From the NCBI GenBank assembly GCA_003644265.1, contig QNBX01000014.1, positions 1 to 47,101 of the forward strand: a stretch of 47,101 nt of DNA. The letters run 5' to 3'. The position numbers and the translations under genes are program-made. The stretch is from Planctomycetota bacterium. Its GTDB lineage: Bacteria; Planctomycetota; B15-G4. The notes under the pieces are model-generated. The model was not told the DNA's origin. It saw only the letters and a program-made list of their open reading frames with translations, and did not search any database. Shown here piece by piece: positions 1 through 7,912 of the stretch; within the stretch, counting starts at the first letter, position 1; every line of letters starts with the position of its first letter.

Positions 1-2547
1 ATCAACCCCAAGCTGCCGCGAGAGCTCAATGCGGTCCTGGCGGTGGCCCTCGACAGCGACCCGCGACGGCGCTACGCCAGCGCGGAGCTGCTGGCCGATG
101 ACCTGCGCCGCATCCGGCAGCACAAGCCCATCCTGGCCTCCCCCCCCGGCCGGCCCAGACGCGCCCTGCGCTGGGTCCAACGCAACCCGCGCATCAGCAC
201 CGTGCTGGTGGGGCTGGTCGCGCTGCTGACCCTGGTCGGCAACCTCTACCTCAAGGCCGAACAGCGCGGCGTCGAGCGGCTGGTCGAGTCCATGACCCGG
301 GTTGCCATCGAGAATGCGCCCGCCCGCCCGGGCTTTGCCTACGCCGTGGCCAGCGAGGCCCACCGCCTCGCTCCCCACGCGCAGGCAACAAATGATGCGC
401 TGTTGCGCGTCCTGCTCGAGTTCCGGGATCACCGCGCCATCGGCAAGATGCCCAAGGAGGCCTTCGACTGGGAGGGGGCTGTGGCCGCCGGCGCGGAGGG
501 CACGCAGCTGCGGGTGTTTGACACCGACAGCTGGGAGCTGGCCTTTTCGCTGGAGGCGGGCGCCCCCGTCGCGCGTCTGGACCTGAGCCCGGACGGAACC
601 CGACTCCTGGTCGGGGACGACGCCGGCCGGATCACACTCTGGGACCTCGGCTCACGCCGCAGCGTCTCCGAGTACACGCCATCCGACGCGCCGATCACCC
701 TGCTGGTGGCCCATTGGGCAACGGGCCGCGCCTTCTCGGGGGACAGCGACGGGCGCCTGTACCTGTGGTCGTTGCAAGGCAGCGAGGCCCCGGTGCTGCT
801 GCATGAGTACCCGGCGACCGTGTCCGTACACAGCGCCCTGAGCAACGACGGCACACGCCTCGCGACCTTCAGCTGGCACGCCGACGAGTCGGCCGATGCC
901 GTGGCCCACGTCTGGGACACCTCCAACGGCCACTTGCTCCACAGCCTCGCAGGGCACGCGGCGCCGCTGCGCTCGGCAGACTTCTCTGATGACACAGCCC
1001 GGCTGGCCACGGGCAGTGAGGACGGCAGCGCGCGCGTCTGGGACCTGGAGCGGGGCGAGACGCTGGCCAGCTTGGGCCATCCCGGCCAGGTCCTGGACGT
1101 CGACTTCGGCGCCGACGGACAGCTGGCGACCGCCTGCGACCCGGGCGACCTGGCCGTGGAGTCGGGCCAGAGCGCGTTCGTCTGGGACTGGCAGGCAGAC
1201 CCCCGCAAGCCGCGCCTGACGCTGAGCCAGAGCGGCGGCCGCTCGACCTACGCCATCGCCTTCGACCCGGACGGCGATCGCCTGGCCACAGCCAACCTCA
1301 ACAGCAACGTCACGCTCTGGGACGCCGCCAGCGGGGAGCAGCTCGATCACTGCCAACTCGGCCACTTCGCCACCGACCTGCGCTGGGGCGCGGACGAGCG
1401 CGAGCTCGTGATTTCATCGTCATATCAGCAGTTGGTCTGGTCGCTCCAGCGGCGCCCGCCATGCCCGCTGGTCGGCCACGACGGAACGGTGCTGAGCGCG
1501 CGCTTCTCTCCCGATGGCTCGCGGGCGTTGACCGCGTCTGCTGACGGCACCGCCAAGGTCTGGGACGTGGCCCGCACGCGCTGCCTCTTCACGCTGCCGC
1601 ACGGGGCGCCGGTGCGCGTGGCCGAGTACTCACCGGACGGCCGCGCCGTGCTGACCGGCGGCGATGACGGGCAGGCCCGGATCTGGAGCCAGGAGGGTCA
1701 GCAGATGCTGCGCCTCGGACCCCACGCGGGCGGCGTCACCCACGGACGCTTTCTGGACGCCGGGCATGTGGTCACCGCCTCCGACATGGGCGAGCTGCGC
1801 CTGTGGGACCTGAACGGGACGCTGCTGCGCGACTGGACGGGGCACACCGGCCCCATCCAGCAGATCCGCGTGGGGCCGCAGGGCCGGCGCGTGGCCTCGG
1901 CGGGTAGCGATCGCTCGGTTCGGCTCTGGTCCCCGGAGCAGCCGACGCCGATCTTCGTCAGCGAGACGTGGGACCGCGAGAAGGCACACCGGTCAGAGAC
2001 CCGGGTCTTCGACCTGGCCTTCGGGCCCGACGGCCAATCGCTGTTCAGCGCCAATCAAGACGCCACGATCCGCCGGATGGGCCTCGTGCAGGGTGAGATC
2101 GAGACGCTCGTCCGTGAGGGCCCCCTGGGCGGCGTGGCGTGGCTCCCGGACGGACGGCCGATCGCGTCGGAGAAGTGGCGCGGCGCCGTCATGCACTGGC
2201 CCGACGGCTGGAATCGCCCCGCCATCATTCACCGGGTCCACACCAGCTCGATCCGCCACCTGGCCGTGGCATCTCAGGGCTTCGTGCTGACGTGCTCATC
2301 CGATGGGACCGGGTTCCTGTTGCGCCTCGAAGGCCAGCAGCTCGTGCCGCACATGCGGCTCACGGGCCACGACGGCCAGCTGACCCAGGGCGCCTTCAGC
2401 CCGGACGGGCAGCTGGTCATCACCGCCAGCCTGGACGGCACGGCGCGGCTCTGGCCAGTGCATCCCGCCCAGTCCGGGCTCACACCCCGGGCCCTGGCGC
2501 CCGACGAGCGCGCCCTGCTGGGCCTCGACGGCGGCGCTACTCGATGA
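1..2547 (+). CDS. Ser/Thr protein kinase with WD40 repeats, C-terminal part
   Basis: The gene is open from base 1, so its start and most of the kinase domain lie outside the window. The first ~40 residues match the end of a Hanks-type kinase (ALDSDPRRRYASAELLADDL), followed by a basic linker and one membrane helix at about residues 66-84 of the visible part. The rest is some 14-16 WD-type repeats (ITLWDL, ARVWDL, AKVWDV, LRLWDL, ARLWPV), enough for two seven-bladed propellers. By family knowledge the kinase is cytosolic and the propellers lie across the membrane as a sensing or protein-binding platform. Several blades around residues 690-780 have degenerate WD motifs. The stop overlaps the convergent sigma-factor gene by 11 bp. 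Kinase assignment rests only on the C-terminal tail; the architecture is common in planctomycetes. Confidence 0.88.
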   Translation: MNPKLPRELNAVLAVALDSDPRRRYASAELLADDLRRIRQHKPILASPPGRPRRALRWVQRNPRISTVLVGLVALLTLVGNLYLKAEQRGVERLVESMTRVAIENAPARPGFAYAVASEAHRLAPHAQATNDALLRVLLEFRDHRAIGKMPKEAFDWEGAVAAGAEGTQLRVFDTDSWELAFSLEAGAPVARLDLSPDGTRLLVGDDAGRITLWDLGSRRSVSEYTPSDAPITLLVAHWATGRAFSGDSDGRLYLWSLQGSEAPVLLHEYPATVSVHSALSNDGTRLATFSWHADESADAVAHVWDTSNGHLLHSLAGHAAPLRSADFSDDTARLATGSEDGSARVWDLERGETLASLGHPGQVLDVDFGADGQLATACDPGDLAVESGQSAFVWDWQADPRKPRLTLSQSGGRSTYAIAFDPDGDRLATANLNSNVTLWDAASGEQLDHCQLGHFATDLRWGADERELVISSSYQQLVWSLQRRPPCPLVGHDGTVLSARFSPDGSRALTASADGTAKVWDVARTRCLFTLPHGAPVRVAEYSPDGRAVLTGGDDGQARIWSQEGQQMLRLGPHAGGVTHGRFLDAGHVVTASDMGELRLWDLNGTLLRDWTGHTGPIQQIRVGPQGRRVASAGSDRSVRLWSPEQPTPIFVSETWDREKAHRSETRVFDLAFGPDGQSLFSANQDATIRRMGLVQGEIETLVREGPLGGVAWLPDGRPIASEKWRGAVMHWPDGWNRPAIIHRVHTSSIRHLAVASQGFVLTCSSDGTGFLLRLEGQQLVPHMRLTGHDGQLTQGAFSPDGQLVITASLDGTARLWPVHPAQSGLTPRALAPDERALLGLDGGATR

Positions 2548-3277
2548 TGCCGTCGGGCAGGCCCTGCTCGGCCAGTCGCGCGCGCAGCCGCTGCCAGCGC
2601 TTGTGCGCCGCAGCCTCCGAGATCTCGAGGCGCACGGCCACCTGAGCCACGGGCAGATCCTCCATGCCGCAGTGCATCAGCAGCAGCTGCTCGTCCCCCG
2701 GCAGGGCGGAGACGCGGACGAGAAAGGCCGTGACCTCCTCGCTGCGTGCCGCCTGCTGCCAGGTCGAAGGGTCACAGCCCGACTCAGCGGCCAAGACCCG
2801 CATGGAGCTGCCGCCCAGCGCTTGGGGTGCTCCGCGACCCTCGGCCCGGGCAAACTGTCGCAGCAGGTCGATCGACAGGTTCTTGGCGATCTTGAAGATC
2901 CAGCGCCGAAACGACCCGCGGGTGGGGTCGAAGGCGTCAAAGTTGCGCGTGGCCCGGATCCAGACGTCCTGCACCAAGTCCTCGGGCTCCATGCAGGAGC
3001 GCAGGTGGCAATGCCTGGGCATGCGCGCCCAGATCAGGATCGACGGGCCCAAGCGATCGTAGAGCGCGTCGAACATGCCCGGCGCCCCGGCCTGGGCGCC
3101 CCTGGCCAGCTGGCAGGTCAGCGAGTCGTGACGCCCATAGGGCGTCACCGTAGCGGGTAGGCCGCGGCTCAAACCGCGGCTCCGCTGCAGGGCCGCGCAG
3201 GCCACGCCGGCCGCTGCGCCCACATCACCATCGTCGGCCAAGTACGGGAAATCAGGCTCACGGAGTCGCGTCTCCAT
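2537..3277 (-). CDS. ECF RNA polymerase sigma factor
   Basis: A 246-residue sigma-70 family protein. Region 2 is clear (PEDLVQDVWIRATRNF followed by RGSFRRWIFKIAKNLSIDLLR), and region 4 has a helix-turn-helix (LPVAQVAVRLEISEAAAHKRWQRLRARL). The ATG at 3277 was preferred to an in-frame GTG at 3421, because the extra 48 residues look like translated non-coding sequence; no clear Shine-Dalgarno precedes it. The first ~75 residues before region 2 are poorly conserved. It converges on the kinase-WD40 gene. Planctomycete ECF factors are often encoded next to such kinases and are thought to be controlled by phosphorylation, so a functional pairing is plausible but inferred. No anti-sigma gene is adjacent. 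Confidence 0.85.
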   Translation of the reverse strand: METRLREPDFPYLADDGDVGAAAGVACAALQRSRGLSRGLPATVTPYGRHDSLTCQLARGAQAGAPGMFDALYDRLGPSILIWARMPRHCHLRSCMEPEDLVQDVWIRATRNFDAFDPTRGSFRRWIFKIAKNLSIDLLRQFARAEGRGAPQALGGSSMRVLAAESGCDPSTWQQAARSEEVTAFLVRVSALPGDEQLLLMHCGMEDLPVAQVAVRLEISEAAAHKRWQRLRARLAEQGLPDGIIE

Positions 3278-3481
3278 CGATACAGAGGGGGAGCATGGCG
3301 TGGAGCGGGTCAGAGACCCGATTCGATCGGAACAGGCGCCCGCCCCATGAACACGTGAGCGCTGCCACACACAGCCAAGAGTGGAACCGTACCTCGAAAA
3401 TACGCAGGTGCCGGAAAACACCCCGTCACTTGCCCGGAAACCTTAGGGGAGGCCTAGGAAGGGGAGCCGGCAGCGTGACGG

Positions 3482-3528
3482 AAAAGACCACGGGCGCCGG
3501 CGCCCGGGTGGGGAGCCGGCGCCCGTGG
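3482..3528 (-). terminator. Rho-independent terminator of the beta-helix gene
   Basis: A perfect 14-bp inverted repeat (3488-3501 with 3515-3528; arm CCACGGGCGCCGGC) encloses a 13-nt loop. On the minus strand it is followed directly by TCTTTTCC. It lies ~140 nt past the stop of the gene ending at 3670. The rest of the 3278-3669 gap shows no convincing gene. The 20 bases at 3516-3535 recur exactly at 5119-5138, in the other terminator-like hairpin. Confidence 0.7.
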
Positions 3529-3669
3529 ATGGCGCATCGAGAAGCGGACCATGCCCAGCAGGCGGGCCCGTGTTGAGCAGCGCTCCGGCACACCTGAGCA
3601 GGCCGGGCTGTGCGGAAGCCGGGTAGCGCCGCCGCCGAGTACGGCGCCGCCACCCGGGCAGGGTTCAGA

Positions 3670-4941
3670 TCAGGGGATGGCCTTGATCGCGGGGGAAATC
3701 GCGTAGTTTTGCGCCGCCGCGGCGTCCTGGATCACCCACTGTGCGAACAACTCCGTGCCCGCGGGCAGTGCCGTGGCCGGCATGGTGAGGTCGAAGGCGA
3801 TCTCACCGACAGCGCTGGTGAGGAAGGGGTACAGGTAGTACTGCGCGCCGACCTCCAGCATGCCGCCCTTGAAGGCCACCGGATCACTCATGAGGTTATA
3901 GAAGAGCGCGGCGTGCGCGTTCGGCGCGGCGTTGCTCAGCACCAGCGGGTTGCTGCTGCCCGGGGTGAGCGGGCCGCTACCCGTAAAGTCCGGGTCGCCA
4001 AAGACGCCGGGCAAGGCGCTGCCCACGTTGCTCCAGGCCGCCGCCGAGCCACCGCAGCTGGTCGGAATCACTTGGCCAGCCGGCACGGCGAAGTCCGACC
4101 CGTCGGGCCGGGCGCAACTGTAGCTGGGGCCCTGCCACCAGATGGTCAGGACGGTGCCGTTGCCCCCTGCGATCGTGCTGTTGCCATGCGAGACGGTGCC
4201 CCCGGTGCGGACACCCGCGCCGCCGTTACCACCGGAGAAATCCGCGCAGCCCACCGTCCACATCTGGTCGTGGGCGTTGGTCACCAGCCCGTTGCCGCCG
4301 CGCACCGTCGAGCCGCAGATCGTCACGTCGCCGGTGGTGCGAATGCCATCGCCGGCCGGGAAGATGTACTCCGTGGGCCAGGCGGTGTCGCTCACCGGGG
4401 TGCCGCCCGTGATGGTGGAGTCCGTCACCGTGATCTCGTCGATGCTCACATTCACGGCGTGGTTCGCGACGCTGAGACCCGTGGGGTTCATGCTCTCCGG
4501 CGCCGTCACGGTGCAATCCACGATGTCCAGCTGGTGGAAGCCACCGCCCTCGATGGCGGAAGGGAAGTTGCTGAAGAAGGAGTGCTCCACGGAGCCCGCG
4601 ATCTGGAGCCCCGTCAGAGTGACCACACCACCGGCGCCCGCCAGCCGGATCGGCGCGTCGGCCTCAAACGTGCTGCAACCGCCAAAGGGAAACGGGCAGA
4701 TGAACTCGCTGACGTCCGTGGGTCGCAAGAGCGGCATGTTGCCCACCACGCCCGTGATCGACAGGGGCTTGTCGATCACCACGGGGGCGTGGACGCCGCC
4801 ATCCACGAGGATCTCGTCATTGGCGACGGCGGAATCGATGGCCGCCTGCAGGTCGCCACCGGCAGGCACGTAGATCTGTGCGGCGCTCGCGAGCGGCGTC
4901 GTCGCGGCCACCAGGGCCAAGGCGATGAATCGGGTCAACAT
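3670..4941 (-). CDS. Secreted right-handed beta-helix protein
   Basis: A 423-residue exported protein. A signal peptide (MLTRFIALALVAATTPLASA, cleavage before AQIYV) leads into IYVPAGGDLQAAIDSAV, the usual opening of pectate-lyase-like parallel beta-helix proteins. Repeated short strands follow, such as VTLTGLQIAG, LDIVDCTVTA, ITVTDSTITG and VTICGSTVRG, each a likely helix turn. The tail (GTELFAQWVIQDAAAAQN...) resembles the C-terminal domain common in planctomycete secreted proteins. The ATG at 4941 has AGGAG about 9 nt upstream; a longer reading to 5064 lacks a signal peptide. No catalytic residues can be assigned, so binding or structural roles are as likely as polysaccharide cleavage. Confidence 0.8.
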   Translation of the reverse strand: MLTRFIALALVAATTPLASAAQIYVPAGGDLQAAIDSAVANDEILVDGGVHAPVVIDKPLSITGVVGNMPLLRPTDVSEFICPFPFGGCSTFEADAPIRLAGAGGVVTLTGLQIAGSVEHSFFSNFPSAIEGGGFHQLDIVDCTVTAPESMNPTGLSVANHAVNVSIDEITVTDSTITGGTPVSDTAWPTEYIFPAGDGIRTTGDVTICGSTVRGGNGLVTNAHDQMWTVGCADFSGGNGGAGVRTGGTVSHGNSTIAGGNGTVLTIWWQGPSYSCARPDGSDFAVPAGQVIPTSCGGSAAAWSNVGSALPGVFGDPDFTGSGPLTPGSSNPLVLSNAAPNAHAALFYNLMSDPVAFKGGMLEVGAQYYLYPFLTSAVGEIAFDLTMPATALPAGTELFAQWVIQDAAAAQNYAISPAIKAIP

Positions 4942-5081
4942 GGGACTGCTCCTGTGTGATGGCTGTGCCGGGAAGAGAAGGCGGGGGGCTGCCTGTCGCA
5001 AGTCACGACCGGCCTCCAGAGTCCAAGAGGAGACCTGCACACGGCTGATACATGGAGTTCCCACGATCCGCCCGACGCGCC

Positions 5082-5131
5082 CTCAAACGCCACGAGCGCC
5101 GGTTCCCCGCGCGGGGAACCGGCGCCCGTGG
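5082..5131 (-). terminator. Long hairpin, probable terminator
   Basis: Arms of 21 bp (5090-5110 and 5111-5131) pair with one mismatch and essentially no loop; the central 26 bp (GCCGGTTCCCCGC and its complement) is perfect. On the minus strand it is followed by CGTTTGAGG, a weak T-run. It lies ~50 nt past the stop of the gene ending at 5180, so it probably terminates the sigma/anti-sigma operon. It shares 20 identical bases with the hairpin at 3515-3535. Confidence 0.6.
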
Positions 5132-5179
5132 ATGGCGCGTCGCGAGGCGGGACCAGGCCCGCGCTCGCGTAGAACGGCG

Positions 5180-5815
5180 TCAGTCGATCACGACCTCCGT
5201 GAGCGCTCCGTCGGCCGAGACCCGCGCGGCCGCCAGGTGCGGCAAGCCCTGCGAGTCCACGCTGAACACGACCCAGGTGGCGCTCCAGCCGCTGGGCAGG
5301 TGCTTGGCCCCCAGCCGCGCAAACTGCTCGAGATCCAACTCAGCCAGCATGCCCGTGCGCAGTATGGCCTGCAGCGGCACGGCGCCGGACAGCAGCGCGC
5401 CCAGGTCCCTCTGGGCGGCCTCATCCAGCACGAGGAAGCCCTCGGCCATGACGACGTCATCCGGCAGCAGCAGCGAGGCCTCTGCCGCGGGGTCGATTTG
5501 AGCCTGGAGCGGCTGCCCGCTCACCGGGCTAGCGTGCTGCACCACCGCGTCTGTGGTCACGCGCAGCGTGGCGGAGCGGCCGTCACCGGCGACCAGCACG
5601 CCGCCCGCACCCACGCCGGGCTCGTCGGAGCTGGAGGCCTCATTCTGGGTTGGGCCCGCGCCGTCGGCCGCCAAGCCTGCGCCACCCTTGGGGAGGTCGC
5701 CCACGGGGTCGTTGTCACCGCCGGCATGGACCGGCCCGGCCAGCAATGCGAGCAGCATCACGCCGAACAGGGCCAGCAGGCTGGGGCTGTGGAAGTTGGA
5801 TGTCTTGGGCATCAT
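5180..5815 (-). CDS. Secreted protein of unknown function in sigma/anti-sigma operon
   Basis: A 211-residue protein with an N-terminal hydrophobic stretch (SLLALFGVMLLALLAGPVHA) that looks like a signal peptide cleaved before GGDND. A Gly/Ala/Asp-rich low-complexity linker follows to about residue 75, then a compact region of ~135 residues with hydrophobic beta-strand patterns and no motif I recognise. Translation may begin at either of two adjacent ATGs (5815 or 5812). It starts 13 nt after the anti-sigma gene ends, so it is very likely the third gene of that operon. It may be a target or an envelope-side partner of the sigma system; this is inference. Confidence 0.72.
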   Translation of the reverse strand: MMPKTSNFHSPSLLALFGVMLLALLAGPVHAGGDNDPVGDLPKGGAGLAADGAGPTQNEASSSDEPGVGAGGVLVAGDGRSATLRVTTDAVVQHASPVSGQPLQAQIDPAAEASLLLPDDVVMAEGFLVLDEAAQRDLGALLSGAVPLQAILRTGMLAELDLEQFARLGAKHLPSGWSATWVVFSVDSQGLPHLAAARVSADGALTEVVID

Positions 5816-5828
5816 GGTGGTGCGTCCG

Positions 5829-6911
5829 TCAGGCAGCGGCGAACAGGCCGGGAACCTTATCGTGAAGCGTGCGCTGAAGCGGGAGGTTCTGGTCGAGCAG
5901 ACGGCGGAAGGCCGTCATCCCAGCGAGCATTTCGCGCACGTGATCGATGCGCTCCGGGAAGCGCTGAGCCAGGACCGAGAAGTGGCCGGCGGCCTCATCC
6001 CAGCGCCCCAGCTTGGCCAGCGTCACGGGCATGTTGAGGAACGATGAGAACAGGCGCGACTCGCCCACGGCGATGTCGGAGGTCACGACCTCCTCGTAGC
6101 AGCCGATGGCATCGTCCAGGCGCCCGGTGTTCACGGCCAGGTTGCCCAACCACTGCATGGCCATCAGCCGCAGCGCGGGCTCGGCGGCCTCGCGGTTCAC
6201 CCGGCGGAACTCCGCCCGGGCCCGGTCGACGCGGCCGCTGACCAGCAGCGCGAAGCCCAGGTAGAGCCGGGCCTCATCGTGGTCAGGCTGCAGCGCCAAG
6301 CTCTCTTCGAGGAAGCGTCGCCCCTTGAGCACGGCGCCCGCGCCGGCGTGTGAGGAGCGAGCCAGCAGGCGCCGTGAAGAATCATGTCGCGCTCCGTCGC
6401 GCGACGCGACGGCGCCCGCGGCAGCCAGGCGATCGACCTGGGTCAGGCGCTGCCGGGCGCGCGCCTCGGTGCGGCGAATGTTGCTGGCTGCGGTGCGTAC
6501 GCTCACGCGGCGGGCCTCGGCGCGCGAGAGGCGCTTATTGCCCTCCAGCACATAGGCCTTGCCCAGCTCGTAGAACAGTCGGCCCAGGGTGCCCCACTCG
6601 TCCTCGCTGGCGCGCCCCAGCAGCCGACCGACCAGACCGGCCGTGTCGAGCTGCGGCAGGCTGGCCTCGCTGCTGCTCTCGGCGCTGACCTCATGGGAGG
6701 CGCCGCTCGGGGCCTCCATGCCGTCCAGCAACTCCGCCGAGCGGCGGTGCAGCTGCGACAGCTTGCGGATGGTGTCGAGGTAATCGGCGCAACCGCCGCA
6801 CTCCTCGGTGTGGCCGGCGATGCGAGCCACCTCGGACGACTTCAGCTCGCCATCAACGAAGGCGTTGAGGTCCGTGAGCAGCTCGGTGCAGGCGTGTGTC
6901 TGGAGGTTCAT
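5829..6911 (-). CDS. Anti-sigma factor with zinc finger and TPR-like repeats
   Basis: A 360-residue protein. The N-terminus carries the zinc-binding anti-sigma motif H34-x3-C38-x2-C41 (GHTEECGGC) within a short helical domain (residues ~5-55). A low-complexity linker and an Arg-rich segment (~110-190) follow, then TPR-like helix pairs (~195-350), e.g. EESLALQPDHDEARLYLGFALLVSG and GRLDDAIGCYEEVV. There is no obvious membrane helix, so it would act in the cytoplasm. The ATG overlaps the stop of the sigma gene by 4 bp (ATGA), implying translational coupling and that this sigma factor is its partner. The TPR extension may bind another protein or a signal. Confidence 0.82.
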   Translation of the reverse strand: MNLQTHACTELLTDLNAFVDGELKSSEVARIAGHTEECGGCADYLDTIRKLSQLHRRSAELLDGMEAPSGASHEVSAESSSEASLPQLDTAGLVGRLLGRASEDEWGTLGRLFYELGKAYVLEGNKRLSRAEARRVSVRTAASNIRRTEARARQRLTQVDRLAAAGAVASRDGARHDSSRRLLARSSHAGAGAVLKGRRFLEESLALQPDHDEARLYLGFALLVSGRVDRARAEFRRVNREAAEPALRLMAMQWLGNLAVNTGRLDDAIGCYEEVVTSDIAVGESRLFSSFLNMPVTLAKLGRWDEAAGHFSVLAQRFPERIDHVREMLAGMTAFRRLLDQNLPLQRTLHDKVPGLFAAA

Positions 6912-7729
6912 AGGCTTCTGGTCCCCAACACGCGGATCATGAAGTTGTGGATCTTCTTCCGAGCGCGGCAGACCACCATCTTGAAGTTCTCGAGCTTGAT
7001 GCCTAGGCGCTCGGCCGCCTCGCGGTAACCCAGGCGCTCGACCTCGACCAGCCGCAGGGCCTCGCGGTCGCGATCCTTGAGCTCGGTCTCAAACGCCTGC
7101 AAGTACATGGAGAGCATCAGCGCCAGGACCTTCTTGCACTGCATGCTCGACTCGGCGTCCGAGCTGGCCTGGAGCGGCGAGGTCACGCTCGGGTCCTCGA
7201 GGATCTCGGCCAGCATCTCGACCGGCACCCCGTCGCGGCTGTCCTTGTGCAGGCTGCGATAGACCGTGTTCCGCAGGATGGAGTAGGACCAGTTGCGGAA
7301 CGATCCCGGCTTGTCGGCGCGGAAGCGCGTGGGGTAGCGGTAGATGGCCAGAAACGCCTCTTGCACCACGTCCTGTGGGTCGGAGCGCCCGCCCATCATG
7401 CGCAGCTGGCGAGCCGCGATGAGCGTGAACGGCTTGTGGTTCAGCTCGACCAGCAAGGTGTAGGCCGTGACCGAGCCGAGCTCGCGGAAGGTGTCCATCA
7501 GAGCGGTGTCGAGCTGCTGCCGCTCGGCGGTGCGGCCCTTGGCCACGGTCTGCACCAGCAGCGGGTGGCGCGTCTCGGCTGCCACGAGCGCGGCCCGGGC
7601 CAGCGAGGCCTCCGTCACCAGCTCGGGTGGCCCGCGTGAGCCGCGCCGGCTGGGCCGGGTTTGCTGGGGGAGCCTCTGCGGCGCCGGTTCAGACGCTGAC
7701 TGAGGAGAGCTGGCGGACGGTTCGGACAC
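6908..7729 (-). CDS. ECF-like RNA polymerase sigma factor with N-terminal extension
   Basis: A 273-residue sigma-70 family protein. Region 2 (DPQDVVQEAFLAIYRYPTRF then GSFRNWSYSILRNTVYRSL) and region 4 (LGYREAAERLGIKLENFKMVVCRARKKI) are clear. About 90 residues precede region 2, starting with a Ser/Pro/Arg-rich segment, which is longer than most ECF factors. The assigned start is a GTG at 7729 with no good Shine-Dalgarno, so the true start could be further in. It is first in an operon with the zinc-finger anti-sigma factor (4-bp overlap) and a secreted protein. The gap upstream (7730-7912) is shared with a divergent glycosyltransferase gene and has a cluster of CAGGT half-sites. Confidence 0.85.
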   Translation of the reverse strand: MSEPSASSPQSASEPAPQRLPQQTRPSRRGSRGPPELVTEASLARAALVAAETRHPLLVQTVAKGRTAERQQLDTALMDTFRELGSVTAYTLLVELNHKPFTLIAARQLRMMGGRSDPQDVVQEAFLAIYRYPTRFRADKPGSFRNWSYSILRNTVYRSLHKDSRDGVPVEMLAEILEDPSVTSPLQASSDAESSMQCKKVLALMLSMYLQAFETELKDRDREALRLVEVERLGYREAAERLGIKLENFKMVVCRARKKIHNFMIRVLGTRSL

Positions 7730-7813
7730 GGGCTCGGAATCCGTGTGGGGGACCGGGGCGGCGAGAACCCGCTCGGGACGAGGCGGGACTCACGCTTCTG
7801 GACGGACAATAGT

Positions 7814-7870
7814 ACCTGACAACATGCAGGTCACAGATTTGACACCTGAGGGTGGCACGAATATCACCTG
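7814..7870. promoter_or_regulatory. Cluster of CAGGT/ACCTG half-sites in a divergent promoter region
   Basis: Four copies of ACCTG or its complement occur in 57 bp (7814-7818, 7827-7831, 7844-7848, 7866-7870). The central two form an imperfect 22-bp dyad at 7827-7848 that overlaps the -35 box of the promoter at 7839. This would suit a repressor or activator acting on one or both divergent genes. No binding protein can be named. Confidence 0.4.
7839..7867 (+). promoter_or_regulatory. Sigma-70-type promoter for the GT39-like gene
   Basis: TTGACA (7839-7844) is separated by 17 bp from TATCAC (7862-7867). The -35 box is a perfect consensus and the -10 box matches 4 of 6. It lies ~45 bp upstream of the GTG at 7913. 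This stretch is unusually AT-rich for the window. Confidence 0.55.
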
Positions 7871-7912
7871 CGTGTTGCCTCGGGGCCCGTCTTCCCGCAC
7901 CGTCATCCCATC

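Noticed and set aside
3610..4959. A 449-residue plus-strand gene opposite the beta-helix gene
   Set aside because: It is rich in Arg, Gly, His and Val as expected for antisense of high-GC codons; the opposite strand has a signal peptide, repeats and a ribosome binding site.
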